From: an uncultured Ruminococcus sp.
GTDB taxonomy: Bacteria > Bacillota > Clostridia > Oscillospirales > Acutalibacteraceae
Length of the DNA: 64,000 nucleotides
Assembly: GCA_902765855.1 (NCBI GenBank)
Contig: CACXBF010000002.1
Coordinates: 62,001 to 126,000, forward strand
Direction of reading: 5' to 3'
Part shown: piece by piece, positions 36,242-45,220 of the stretch
Layout of the letters: each line of letters starts with the position of its first letter
How positions within the stretch are numbered: the stretch's first letter is position 1
Program-made: the position numbers and the translations under genes
The notes under the pieces: model-generated
Database searches by the model: none
What the model was told of the DNA's origin: nothing
Seen by the model: the letters and a program-made list of their open reading frames with translations, nothing else

Positions 36242-37396
36242 GTGGCATTTGATAAAGAAAAAGCTCTTGAAACGGCACTTCGCCAAATAGAAAAACAATT
36301 CGGTAAGGGAGCAGTTATGCGTCTTGGACAAAACGCAGCTATGCAGATTGACTCTATTTCAACAGGCTCTCTCACTCTCGATATGGCTCTCGGTATAGGT
36401 GGTCTTCCTCGTGGAAGAATTACAGAAATCTATGGTCCGGAATCCAGCGGTAAAACTACACTTGCTCTCCATTGTATTGCAGAGGCTCAGAAAGCCGGCG
36501 GCACAGCGGCGTTTATAGATGTTGAACACGCACTTGACCCTGTCTACGCATCAGCTCTCGGTGTAGATATTGATTCCTTGCTAGTATCACAGCCTGATAC
36601 CGGTGAGGACGCTCTTGAAATTACAGAGGCACTCGTTCGCTCCGGTGCGATTGATATTATAGTCGTTGACTCGGTTGCGGCTCTTGCACCAAAGGCTGAA
36701 ATTGAGGGCGAAATGGGCAGCACTCATGTTGGTGTACAGGCTCGCCTTATGTCACAGGCTCTCAGAAAGCTTACAGGCTCAATTTCAAAGCTTAACTGCG
36801 TTGCAATCTTCATCAACCAACTTCGTGAAAAAGTTGGTGTTGTTTATGGCAGCCCTGAAGTCACTCCGGGCGGTCGTGCATTGAAGTTCTATTCAACAGT
36901 CAGAATTGATGTCCGAAAGGGCGAACCTATCAAAAACGGTAGTGAGATTATAGGTTCAAGAACTAAGGCTAAGGTTGTTAAGAATAAGATTGCACCGCCT
37001 TTTAAGGTTGCTGAATTTGATATTATGTATGGCGAGGGTATTTCTCGTGTAGGTGAACTTCTTGATTTGGCTGTTATGGCTGATGTTGTTAAGAAGAGCG
37101 GTGCGTGGTTCTCGTATAAGGAAACCCGTCTTGGACAGGGCAGAGATAAAGTCAAGGAACTTTTCAAGAACGACCCTGCTCTTGCTAAAGAAATCGAGGA
37201 GGAAACTTTAAAGCATAAGGACGAACTTCTTGGTCAGATAGCTAAAAAGCCAAAGGGCAAGGCTGTTAAATCTAAATCTGCGGAAGATGAGGAAAGCTCA
37301 GAATCAGAAAACACAAAAGATGTTCAGGCGGAAGATACAAAAGAAGAAAAATCCGACCGTATTGATGACGCAGATATAGACATTATGGTTGAATAA
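36242..37396 (+). CDS. recA: Recombinase RecA
   Basis: 384 residues. Strand-exchange ATPase that also activates the SOS response. '[14 protein letters not shown]', Walker [10 protein letters not shown] (~residues 66-74), '[18 protein letters not shown]' and the L2 loop '[17 protein letters not shown]' are diagnostic. The C-terminus is extended and highly charged (Lys/Glu/Ser-rich, ~residues 335-384). GTG start with AAAGG about 11 nt before. Followed by recX after 2 nt. No standard 14-nt SOS box was found upstream. Confidence 0.98.
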   Translation: MAFDKEKALETALRQIEKQFGKGAVMRLGQNAAMQIDSISTGSLTLDMALGIGGLPRGRITEIYGPESSGKTTLALHCIAEAQKAGGTAAFIDVEHALDPVYASALGVDIDSLLVSQPDTGEDALEITEALVRSGAIDIIVVDSVAALAPKAEIEGEMGSTHVGVQARLMSQALRKLTGSISKLNCVAIFINQLREKVGVVYGSPEVTPGGRALKFYSTVRIDVRKGEPIKNGSEIIGSRTKAKVVKNKIAPPFKVAEFDIMYGEGISRVGELLDLAVMADVVKKSGAWFSYKETRLGQGRDKVKELFKNDPALAKEIEEETLKHKDELLGQIAKKPKGKAVKSKSAEDEESSESENTKDVQAEDTKEEKSDRIDDADIDIMVE

Positions 37397-37398
37397 TT

Positions 37399-38004
37399 AT
37401 GCAGATTACAGCTATTGAGGAAAAGAAAAAGGGCTTGAGTGCCGTCTATATTGACGGCGAATATGCTATGAAGCTTGATACCTTTGCTCTTGCAAAATCC
37501 GGTGTTAAGGTTGGTTCGGAAATTGATGACGACACACTGCACGAAATTGTCATAGAATCAAATCTCAGCCGAGCAAAGGAAAAGGCTCTTTATCTTTTGG
37601 AATATCGAAGTCGTTCAAGAAGTGAGCTTATCGAAAAGATTAAACCGCTTTATGGCGATGATGCCGCAGAGGCAGCCGCCGATAAAATGGTTCAGCTTGG
37701 ACTTGTTGATGATGAAAAATTTGCAAGAGATTTTGCGGAAGAACTTTTCCGCAGAAAAAAATACGCACCTAAGCGTGTAAGCTATGAGCTTTTGCGAAAG
37801 GGAATAGACAGGGAAATCATTGATGAGATTATCGAAGAATTAACCCCAGACCCCGAAGAGCAGATTCGCTCATTGCTTGAAACAAAATTCAGAAATAAAC
37901 TTGGAGATATAAAAGCCCGCCGCAGAACAGCAAATGCTCTTGCGGCATTGGGATACTCCTATTATGATATAAACAGTGTATTATCAGAATATGAAGATGA
38001 ATGA
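37399..38004 (+). CDS. recX: Regulatory protein RecX
   Basis: 201 residues; modulates RecA filament activity. Tandem three-helix repeats of the RecX family are visible: 'ALYLLEYRSRSRSELIEKI', 'FARDFAEELFRRKKYAPKRVSYELLRKGI' and 'ANALAALGYSYYDINSVL'. It follows recA by 2 nt, so the two are co-translated, which is the usual arrangement. A stable hairpin separates it from rimO. Confidence 0.92.
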   Translation: MQITAIEEKKKGLSAVYIDGEYAMKLDTFALAKSGVKVGSEIDDDTLHEIVIESNLSRAKEKALYLLEYRSRSRSELIEKIKPLYGDDAAEAAADKMVQLGLVDDEKFARDFAEELFRRKKYAPKRVSYELLRKGIDREIIDEIIEELTPDPEEQIRSLLETKFRNKLGDIKARRRTANALAALGYSYYDINSVLSEYEDE

Positions 38005-38034
38005 CACTTGAGGGTATAACTATGCCCTCAAGTG
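38005..38034 (+). terminator. Hairpin between recX and rimO
   Basis: CACTTGAGGG (38005-38014) pairs with CCCTCAAGTG (38025-38034), a perfect 10-bp stem with a 10-nt loop. The following CTTCTG is a poor T tract, so it may only partly terminate or may act in mRNA processing. Confidence 0.55.
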
Positions 38035-38061
38035 CTTCTGTGCAGGAGGAATTTTTAAAAT

Positions 38062-39393
38062 ATGGCTACTAAAATCGGTATGGTAAGTCTTGGTTGTGCA
38101 AAAAACAGAGTAGACGCAGAAATGCTTCTTTTTACTTTAAAGCAAGAAGGCTTTGAGATTGTTGCAGACCCGGCTATGAGCGATGTTGCGATTGTCAATA
38201 CTTGTGGCTTTATCGAAGATGCAAAGCAAGAAAGTATTGATGAAATTTTAGAGCTTGCAGAGCTTAAAAAAGAGGGTAGAATCCAAGCTATAATTGTTAC
38301 AGGCTGTCTTGCTGAAAGGTATCAGACTGAAATTCTTAAGGAGCTTTATGAGATTGACGCTGTTGTTGGTATTGGTGCAAACAGCGATATTGCAAATATC
38401 GTAAGAGAAGTTCTCAAGGGCAAAAAGGTTGAGGAATTCCCTGATAAGCTATGTCTTGATATCAATGCACCAAGACTTCGCTCAACACCGTTTTATTATG
38501 CCTATCTTAAAATTGCAGAGGGCTGTGATAACTGCTGTACCTACTGTGCTATTCCAAAAATCAGAGGTAAATTCAGAAGTCGTAAAATTGAGGATATTGT
38601 TGAAGAGGCAACAGGCCTTGTCAATAACGGCGTAAAGGAAATTATTCTTATCGCACAGGATACTTCAAGATATGGCGAAGATTTATACAAAAAGCGTATG
38701 CTTCCTGAACTTTTGAGAGAGCTATGTAAAATCGACAGCGATTTCTATATAAGAGTGCTATACTGTTATCCGGACAGAATGACAGATGAGCTTATAGATA
38801 CCATCGCAAATGAGCCTAAGGTTCTGAAATACATAGACCTACCACTTCAACACGCAAGTGGTAAGTTACTAAAGCGTATGAATCGTCATGGTGACAGAGA
38901 GGTTCTTACAGAGCTTATCAATAAGCTCAGAGCTAAAATTCCGAATCTTACAATCCGTACAACCTTTATAACAGGTTTCCCGGGAGAAACTGAGGAAGAT
39001 TTCACAGAGCTTTCAGAGTTTGTAAGAGATATGCGTTTTGACAGAATGGGTTGTTTTGCATATTCACCTGAGGAAGATACTCCGGCGGCGGAATTTCCAG
39101 ACCAGATTGATGATGATGTCAAGAAGCACCGCAGAGATATTATTATGGAACAGCAGGCAGAGATTATGGCTGAAAAATGTGAGTCTATGATTGGCAAGAC
39201 CATAAAGGTTCTATTTGAAGGCTTTGACAGATACGCTGAATGTTATTATGGCAGAAGTTCCGCAGACGCACCGGAGGTAGACGGTAAGGTTTTCTTTACA
39301 GTAGACGGAAAAAAGCCGGCAGTTGGCGATATTATAGATGTAGAAATTACAGACTATATAGATGTTGACCTTATTGGAGAATATAAAGCATAA
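38062..39393 (+). CDS. rimO: Ribosomal protein S12 methylthiotransferase RimO
   Basis: 443 residues. Radical SAM enzyme that methylthiolates Asp88 of ribosomal protein S12. Three domains are seen: N-terminal MTTase domain with conserved Cys (in 'SLGCAKNRVD', 'VNTCGF', 'VTGCLAERY'), radical SAM core with CDNCCTYC, and a C-terminal TRAM domain ('MIGKTIKVLFEGFD...'). 'SLGCAKNRVDAE' is typical of RimO rather than MiaB. Co-oriented with pgsA, 21 nt downstream. Confidence 0.95.
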   Translation: MATKIGMVSLGCAKNRVDAEMLLFTLKQEGFEIVADPAMSDVAIVNTCGFIEDAKQESIDEILELAELKKEGRIQAIIVTGCLAERYQTEILKELYEIDAVVGIGANSDIANIVREVLKGKKVEEFPDKLCLDINAPRLRSTPFYYAYLKIAEGCDNCCTYCAIPKIRGKFRSRKIEDIVEEATGLVNNGVKEIILIAQDTSRYGEDLYKKRMLPELLRELCKIDSDFYIRVLYCYPDRMTDELIDTIANEPKVLKYIDLPLQHASGKLLKRMNRHGDREVLTELINKLRAKIPNLTIRTTFITGFPGETEEDFTELSEFVRDMRFDRMGCFAYSPEEDTPAAEFPDQIDDDVKKHRRDIIMEQQAEIMAEKCESMIGKTIKVLFEGFDRYAECYYGRSSADAPEVDGKVFFTVDGKKPAVGDIIDVEITDYIDVDLIGEYKA

Positions 39394-39426
39394 TTTTTTA
39401 CAGAACGAAAGGGAGTGGCTTCAAAA

Positions 39427-40020
39427 ATGAATACGCCGAATAAACTTACAGTTTTGCGTATTATACTTGTACCATTTTTTGTAGCAGTATTGCTTTTGCC
39501 GCAGATTCCACATCATTACATAATAGCGGCAATAATTTTTGGAGCTGCTTCATATACAGACCATCTCGATGGAAAAATTGCACGAAAGAATAATCTTATA
39601 ACAGATTTCGGAAAATTTGCCGACCCTTTGGCAGATAAAATAATGGTTACTGCGGCACTTGCTTGTTTTGTACAAGTAGGCTTAACGAATGCAATAATTC
39701 TTATATTGATTCTGACAAGAGAATTTATGGTAACATCAATGCGACTTGTAGCCGCAGGTAAAGGCAAGGTAGTTGCTGCAAATAACTGGGGTAAGGCTAA
39801 GACGGTAAGTCAGATTGTAGCTGTACTTCTTATACTGATTATGCAGTATATACTTGAGCTTAACACGATGGGCTGTATATCGTTTGAAAATATAGGACTT
39901 ATAAGCTCGATATTTTATGTTGCAAGTGATGTTCTGATGTGGATAGTAGTTGCTCTGACCTTGATTTCCGGTATAATATATATGTGGGATAACCGAGAAT
40001 TTGTCAAGAACGCTAAATAA
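39427..40020 (+). CDS. pgsA: CDP-diacylglycerol-glycerol-3-phosphate 3-phosphatidyltransferase
   Basis: 197 residues, integral membrane enzyme making phosphatidylglycerol phosphate. The CDP-alcohol phosphotransferase motif is present as 'DHLDGKIARKNN...GKFADPLADK' (DGxxAR, 8 residues, GxxxDxxxD). Multiple transmembrane helices. The ATG at 39427 gives the usual 'MNTPNKLTVLRI' start and follows AAAGGGAG; the in-frame GTG at 39415 overlaps that site. recA-recX-rimO-pgsA clustering is common in Clostridia. Confidence 0.94.
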   Translation: MNTPNKLTVLRIILVPFFVAVLLLPQIPHHYIIAAIIFGAASYTDHLDGKIARKNNLITDFGKFADPLADKIMVTAALACFVQVGLTNAIILILILTREFMVTSMRLVAAGKGKVVAANNWGKAKTVSQIVAVLLILIMQYILELNTMGCISFENIGLISSIFYVASDVLMWIVVALTLISGIIYMWDNREFVKNAK

Positions 40021-40110
40021 TGACAAACTGTGTTTGCCTCTCGGCAGCTATTTCCTCCGCGTTAATAAACTTCTTTTGTATTAGCTAATTGGCAAAAATC
40101 CACTAAGCAA
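40021..40110. repeat. Palindromic repeat cluster 10 (degenerate)
   Basis: Short eroded remnant between pgsA and the MORN gene: 'AACTGTGTTTGCCTCTCGGCAGCTATTTCCTCCGCGTTAATAAACTTC' resembles an inverted module A, followed by TTAGCTAATTGG. Best read as an old copy. Confidence 0.5.
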
Positions 40111-40132
40111 TTTTAAATAAGGACTGAAGATA

Positions 40133-42955
40133 ATGGATTATGAACTTAAAAATGCTCCAAAGAGCAATGATACTATATTGTCTATATATAACCTTGATAT
40201 TGAAAAGGCTGATTCCTCAGACGGTCTTTATGATATCCGAAAGGAATTTTTTAAAGCAAGGCATAACATAAGGGGCAGACTTACTCTAAAATGTGACGAT
40301 GATACATATAAGCTTTCTTATAATATGGAGCAAGGCAAGGTCCTTAACTGGAGAAAATTTTGCGGAAATAGCCAGTGCGAAAGAACTGTTCCTTGTGAGG
40401 GTGGTTATAGAATAGAGTGTTTTGATAAATCCAAGCACCTCTATAAGAAAATATTCTTCAGTCTTGAACACGAAATCATTCGTGTAGAGTTTTTTGCTGA
40501 TAACAGAGTTGTTCCGACTATGATTCTCACTCCGTCTATTGAAAATAACGAATATATCATTATAAAAACTGTGAATAATCAGGACGAGAAGCTCTATGCC
40601 TTTACTGAACGCACGGGCAAGGATATTACCAAAGAGCTTAACGGACTTACAGGCGAGCCGCAGATATTCTGTAAGACAAGTACAGGTGCATATTATTACT
40701 GCACTAAAGACGAAATTGAGGTTCGTACTGCCGCATTGAAAAAATTACTTGAAGGTCAAAACGATGAAGATGTTGAAACTGTAAAATCAGCATTTACAAT
40801 AGCAGAAAACGGCGAAGGAAAGCATATAAATCTTTCCGAAGCGGAGGTTTATGAAAAAACTGACGCTAAAAAGCCTGAGCCTCAGCATATCGAAACGGCG
40901 AAAAATGCCGAAGATTCAGAAAAAACTGATAAGATTGAAAAAATCGAGAAAACAGAAAAGCATACTATCAAGGTTAAGCCGAAAAAATCTGAAAATAAAA
41001 CTTCTGAAAAGGAAGATAATACTATCGTTTCAGCAGAATCCGATACCGAAATTGCAGATGAAAACGAGGAACTTCCTATCCCAAGCATAGATGACAGCGT
41101 TTTTGAAACTGTTACAAAAGATGAATTTATCGCAGAAATTTCAAAAGAAGACCAAGACAAAGAAGATGAAAATTCCGAAGACGAGGGCTTTGTTTATGAA
41201 CAGGTAATTCCGCAGGAACTCAGAGAAACACTTTGTGCTTTTGCATCAGATTGTCCATATGAAAATCTTCCGAAAAAGGAAATCAAAACCGAGAAGGACA
41301 GATATTTCTATTTTGGAGAGCTTACGGACGATATGCGTGACGGCAGAGGCCGCACCGCTATGGAAAACGGTATAACAGCCTATGAGGGTCATTATAAGGA
41401 CGATAAAAGAAGCGGTTTTGGTGCTTATTATTTCAAATCGGGCAATCTTTGCTATGTTGGTGCGTGGGACGAAAATAAGCGTGAAGGTCTTGGAACGGCG
41501 TATTCCATAGATGGCGCTTGCTATACAGGAAAATGGCATAATGATAAACCATCGGGTTCGGGAGCAAGCTTCAATAGCGAGGGTGAGCTTAAATATTTCG
41601 GTACATACAAGGACGGCAAGCGTGACGGTGCAGGCGTTATGACTATCGGCGAAAATGTTGTCGTAGGAATTTATCAGAATGGTAAATTTACTGGCAGAGG
41701 TACGATTTTTGCACCATCAGGAGCTTTGCTTTATAGCGGTGAAATGAATCGTGGCGAACGCTCCGGCAAGGGTATTGAATACAACGAAGACGGCACAATC
41801 CATTATAATGGCGAATGGCGTGGCGGAAGATATAACGGCAAAGGAATTCTTTATCTCACAGATGGCGGTTTCATCGAGGGTGAATTCAGATACGGTGCTG
41901 CCGAAGGTGAGGGCAAGCAGTACGATAAAAACGGTAAACTTATTTATGAAGGCTTATTTGCAAATAATCTTTCAAGCGGAAACGGCAGAGTTTATAATTC
42001 TGATGGTTCATACTATGAAGGTCGTTTCTCCGATGGTGAGGCAAACGGTCTTATGTCCGAATATACTGCAAAGGGCGAGCTTGTCTATTCAGGTGAATGG
42101 AAAAACGGAAGGCGTTTTGGCAAGGGTACTGAATATATCAAGGGCATAAAGGTATATGACGGTGAATTTTCAGAAGGCGTCTACTGCGGCGAGGGCAGAC
42201 TTTACGAAGATGATTTGCTTATATATGCCGGTTCGTTCAAGGACGGCAAGAAAAACGGCTATGGTTGTGAATACGAAAAAGGTTCTATGATTTATCGTGG
42301 AAAATTCTTCGAAAACGAATATAATGGTTGTGGAATTTGCTATTCTAATGGCGAAATTTCTTGCGTCGGCGTATTCAAAGAAGGCAAAAAAGATGGAAGA
42401 ATAAATGAAATTTCAAACGGAAAAATCATTCGTGAGTGCATTTATTCATCAGGTGAGCTTGTTTATATGAGAGAGTATTCCGAAGAAAACGGTGCATTGA
42501 TATTTGACGGAAATGTCAGAAATGGTGTGCGTGACGGTTTCGGTGCAAGCTTCAATGAATATGGCGAAAAAAGCTTTGAGGGTATCTTTAAGGCTGGTCG
42601 TGAACAAAAGAATATGAGCGTAATTCTCCGTAAAATTGAAAAGCTTCCTAAGTGTGATGAACTTGCCGATGGTGAATACGATATGTATCGCAATGGAACA
42701 GGCTATGTTGTTGAATACGCTTTAGATGGCGGACAGTTTACGGGTAGATTAAAAAATGGGAAACCGGACGGAAAGTGTACAATACTTTATAGCGACCATA
42801 GATTTACCGGAGAATTTGTCGATGGCAGAATTGACGGCAAAGGTGTTATATATATGCTTGACGGCGAGGAAATTAAGGGCGAATTCAGAAGTGTTGAATT
42901 TGAGGGTTCAAAAAAGATAGAGCTTTCAAATAATACATACTATTATTTGAAGTAA
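40133..42955 (+). CDS. Large MORN-repeat protein
   Basis: 940 residues. Residues ~1-230 are a unique N-terminal region with no recognised domain. ~230-395 is a low-complexity Lys/Glu-rich charged linker. From ~395 to ~925 there are about 18-20 MORN repeats of ~22-23 residues (for example 'YEGHYKDDKRSGFGAYYF', 'YTGKWHNDKPSGSGA', 'YSGEWKNGRRFGKGTEY'), interrupted near ~780-800 and ~845-880. No signal peptide or transmembrane helix, so cytoplasmic. MORN repeats often mediate membrane/lipid or protein contacts; bacterial roles are poorly known. It stands alone between pgsA and pdaA. Confidence 0.88.
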   Translation: MDYELKNAPKSNDTILSIYNLDIEKADSSDGLYDIRKEFFKARHNIRGRLTLKCDDDTYKLSYNMEQGKVLNWRKFCGNSQCERTVPCEGGYRIECFDKSKHLYKKIFFSLEHEIIRVEFFADNRVVPTMILTPSIENNEYIIIKTVNNQDEKLYAFTERTGKDITKELNGLTGEPQIFCKTSTGAYYYCTKDEIEVRTAALKKLLEGQNDEDVETVKSAFTIAENGEGKHINLSEAEVYEKTDAKKPEPQHIETAKNAEDSEKTDKIEKIEKTEKHTIKVKPKKSENKTSEKEDNTIVSAESDTEIADENEELPIPSIDDSVFETVTKDEFIAEISKEDQDKEDENSEDEGFVYEQVIPQELRETLCAFASDCPYENLPKKEIKTEKDRYFYFGELTDDMRDGRGRTAMENGITAYEGHYKDDKRSGFGAYYFKSGNLCYVGAWDENKREGLGTAYSIDGACYTGKWHNDKPSGSGASFNSEGELKYFGTYKDGKRDGAGVMTIGENVVVGIYQNGKFTGRGTIFAPSGALLYSGEMNRGERSGKGIEYNEDGTIHYNGEWRGGRYNGKGILYLTDGGFIEGEFRYGAAEGEGKQYDKNGKLIYEGLFANNLSSGNGRVYNSDGSYYEGRFSDGEANGLMSEYTAKGELVYSGEWKNGRRFGKGTEYIKGIKVYDGEFSEGVYCGEGRLYEDDLLIYAGSFKDGKKNGYGCEYEKGSMIYRGKFFENEYNGCGICYSNGEISCVGVFKEGKKDGRINEISNGKIIRECIYSSGELVYMREYSEENGALIFDGNVRNGVRDGFGASFNEYGEKSFEGIFKAGREQKNMSVILRKIEKLPKCDELADGEYDMYRNGTGYVVEYALDGGQFTGRLKNGKPDGKCTILYSDHRFTGEFVDGRIDGKGVIYMLDGEEIKGEFRSVEFEGSKKIELSNNTYYYLK

Positions 42956-43595
42956 TTGTTAGCGGCGGAGCGCCTCCGCCCCCAAGACGCGGCGGAGTGC
43001 CTCCGCAGTCAAGACGCGGAATCGGTTTTGCAAGCAAAACCTCGACATTCGCAATGGAAGTTTGTTGCCGCGGTCGAAGAAATTCCCAATTAACTGCCGA
43101 TTAGCTAATGCACTATCCTAAGACACTTAAAAGTTTTGCTCAAGCTTTTTCAAAAGCTTGCAGGGTTGAGGGACGGAGTCCCTCATAGGTGTTAAGGGCA
43201 ACGCCCTTAACATTTCTTTGATTCCAAAGCGGTGGACTTTGTCCACCGCTTTTTTCTCTATTGTTAGCAATATTAGTCTTACAGGGAACCCCCTGCGAGG
43301 GTTCCCTACGAAAAACATTCCACTGGAATGTTTTTCTACCCTCCTGCGCTTTGAGGAGCATAAAGTGTTTCGCTCTCTGCGGAGAGCGACCAAAGGCTCT
43401 GCCTTTGGAAACTGCGAGCCTTTTAATTGTCTTTTAGAAGGTTAGTTAGTTAATCGGCAGTTTAGTTCTCCGCGTGGATAAACTTCTTAAACTAACTACG
43501 AGCGAGACTTGTCGAGCGATTCCGCGTCTTGGGGGCGGCGGCTCGCCGCCTCGAGCGAAACTTTTGATTGTCTTAGAGCAAGTGCGTTAGATAAA
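42956..43595. repeat. Palindromic repeat cluster 11
   Basis: Just after the MORN stop: GGCGGAGCGCCTCCGCC, GGCGGAGTGCCTCCGC, module with CGGTTTTGCAAGCAAAACC, left core end (43095-43140), AAGCTTTTTCAAAAGCTT, GAGGGACGGAGTCCCTC, TTAAGGGCAACGCCCTTAA, terminator module at 43229, GGGAACCCCCTGCGAGGGTTCCC, AACATTCCACTGGAATGTT, TTCGCTCTCTGCGGAGAGCGA, CCAAAGGCTCTGCCTTTGG, right core end, inverted module A, GGCGGCGGCTCGCCGCC and a second right end (43552-43580). The middle closely matches cluster 5. Confidence 0.9.
43229..43255 (+). terminator. Intrinsic terminator (repeat module)
   Basis: GCGGTGGAC (43229-43237) and GTCCACCGC (43241-43249) form a perfect 9-bp stem with a TTT loop and are followed by six T residues. 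The strongest terminator form of this recurrent module. Confidence 0.8.
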
Positions 43596-43656
43596 CAGAA
43601 TAATTATAAAAGTAGGTGCATATTATTAAACAGACTTATTATAAGGCGGTGGCTGT

Positions 43657-44463
43657 ATGTACTTTATACTTAAAAAAAGAACCGTCATAATCGCAATGAC
43701 GGTTTTGTTATTTGCTTTGTGTATTCCGGCGGTAATAGGGGCTTTTGGCAGTAATGAGGCAGTAGAAACCGTAGCAGAAAATACTAACTGGGGACTTGGC
43801 TTCAAGGAGGACGGAAAACCACCAACAGGCAATGCTTCTGTTGCGGATTTGGCAAAACACAATGCTTATTATATCGGAGATACCTCAAAAAATACCATCT
43901 ATCTGACCTTTGATGCGGGCTTTGAGAACGGTAATACCGAAAAAATTCTTGATGCTTTGAAAAAACATAATGTCAAAGCAACTTTTTTTCTTGTAGGAAA
44001 CTATATTGAAACCTCGCCTGAACTTGTCAAGCGTATGGTAGAGGAGGGGCATACAGTCGGAAATCATACATATTCACACCCTGATATGTCAAAGATTTCT
44101 GATGAGGAGAGCTTCAAAAAGGAATTGCAGTCGCTCGAATCTCTCTATAAAGAAACCACAGGTCAAGAACTTCTGAAAATCTATCGACCACCACAAGGAA
44201 AATATTGTGTCAGCAATCTTGAAATGGCTGATAAGCTCGGATATAAAACAATCTTCTGGAGCCTTGCTTATGTAGATTGGTACGAAAACAAACAGCCAAC
44301 TAAAGAAGAGGCCTTTAATAAGCTTTTGAAAAGAATCCACCCAGGTGCGATTGTACTTTTGCACAGCACCTCGAAAACAAATGGCGATATACTTGATGAA
44401 CTCCTTACAAAATGGGAAGATATGGGATATTCTTTCGGAGAAATCAAGGATTTAATTTCATAA
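43657..44463 (+). CDS. pdaA: Polysaccharide deacetylase PdaA (muramic-delta-lactam synthesis)
   Basis: 268 residues. N-terminal membrane anchor/signal (residues ~9-32), then the PdaA-type NodB domain: 'NWGLGFKEDGKPPTGNAS' (PdaA hallmark), 'LTFDAGFENGNT' in place of the usual TFDDG, 'VGNHTYSHPDMS' (metal His) and 'YRPPQGKYC'. PdaA deacetylates N-acetylmuramic acid so muramic-delta-lactam can form in spore cortex, which is needed for germination. Encoded 15 nt before a superoxide dismutase gene, probably in the same transcript. Confidence 0.93.
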   Translation: MYFILKKRTVIIAMTVLLFALCIPAVIGAFGSNEAVETVAENTNWGLGFKEDGKPPTGNASVADLAKHNAYYIGDTSKNTIYLTFDAGFENGNTEKILDALKKHNVKATFFLVGNYIETSPELVKRMVEEGHTVGNHTYSHPDMSKISDEESFKKELQSLESLYKETTGQELLKIYRPPQGKYCVSNLEMADKLGYKTIFWSLAYVDWYENKQPTKEEAFNKLLKRIHPGAIVLLHSTSKTNGDILDELLTKWEDMGYSFGEIKDLIS

Positions 44464-44478
44464 TGGAGGTTATTTATA

Positions 44479-45099
44479 ATGCTCGACCAGCACTACCCGT
44501 TTACTCTGCCGCCACTGCCTTACGCCTATAATGCACTTGAACCATATATTGATACAGAAACGATGCACATACACCACGATATTATGTTCAAAAAATATGT
44601 TGATAATCTGAATATGATACTTAAAGATAATCCTATTTATCAGGATTGGAGTTTACATAACCTTATTGCTTATAGTTCCGATTTTGAGGATTTAATGGAA
44701 ACTGCCCTAAAAAATAATGGTGGAGGTGTTATGAATCATTATCTGTATTTTGACGGAATGACACCTAATAAGACAGAACCAAGCCAAAACTTACGAACAG
44801 CTATTATAAGAGATTTTGGTTCTATGCAAAGATTGTGCCAAGTGATGAAAGCTGTAGCAATATCACAATTTGGTTCAGGTTATGCTTGGCTTATGTATGA
44901 TAGCACCTCAAAGTTAAGAATAGTAAAAACACCTAATCAAGCCCCCCCGCCACTTCTTATTTTACAGCCATTATTGCTTATAGATGTATGGGAACACGCA
45001 TATTTTCTTAAATACGAGCAACAAAGAGATAAATATTTTGACGCATGGTGTAATGTTATTGATTGGAAAAAAGTTAGTGCGAGGTATCCAGCAGGATAA
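44479..45099 (+). CDS. Divergent Fe/Mn-type superoxide dismutase
   Basis: 206 residues. The opening 'YPFTLPPLPYAYNALEPYID' and 'DVWEHAYFLKYEQQR' (Asp and His ligands) place it in the Fe/Mn SOD family; the other ligands are His32 in 'MHIHHDIMF' and the His in 'VMNHYLYFDG'. Two conserved second-shell features differ: Met36 stands where Fe/Mn SODs have His (E. coli SodA His30), and Phe replaces the Trp of 'HSLFW'. Tyr40 (Tyr34 equivalent) and the 'NQ' Gln are kept. Placement right after pdaA suggests spore-related expression. Activity cannot be assumed. Confidence 0.8.
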   Translation: MLDQHYPFTLPPLPYAYNALEPYIDTETMHIHHDIMFKKYVDNLNMILKDNPIYQDWSLHNLIAYSSDFEDLMETALKNNGGGVMNHYLYFDGMTPNKTEPSQNLRTAIIRDFGSMQRLCQVMKAVAISQFGSGYAWLMYDSTSKLRIVKTPNQAPPPLLILQPLLLIDVWEHAYFLKYEQQRDKYFDAWCNVIDWKKVSARYPAG

Positions 45100-45113
45100 A
45101 TTTTTTCAAAATA

Positions 45114-45142
45114 TTGCTAAGACTTATTGCTTGTGATATAAT
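45114..45142 (+). promoter_or_regulatory. Sigma-A promoter of ruvCA
   Basis: TTGCTA (45114-45119), 17-nt spacer, TATAAT (45137-45142). Transcription would start about where the next hairpin begins (45145-45150). Confidence 0.75.
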
Positions 45143-45144
45143 AA

Positions 45145-45194
45145 AAAGGTGACATAAAGCTGATGTTATGTGAAAAGGCTTCATTGTCACCTTT
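45145..45194 (+). promoter_or_regulatory. 5' leader hairpin of ruvC
   Basis: AAAGGTGACA (45145-45154) pairs with TGTCACCTTT (45185-45194), enclosing an inner CATAA/TTATG hairpin. T-rich sequence follows (GATTATTTTT). Either the terminator of the upstream SOD gene or an attenuator/5' stabiliser for ruvC; both readings fit. Confidence 0.5.
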
Positions 45195-45220
45195 GATTAT
45201 TTTTGGAGAGAAATTTATTT

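Noticed and set aside
42956-43595. CRISPR-like array
   Set aside because: Repeats are palindromes of different kinds without regular period or unique spacers, and no cas genes are present.
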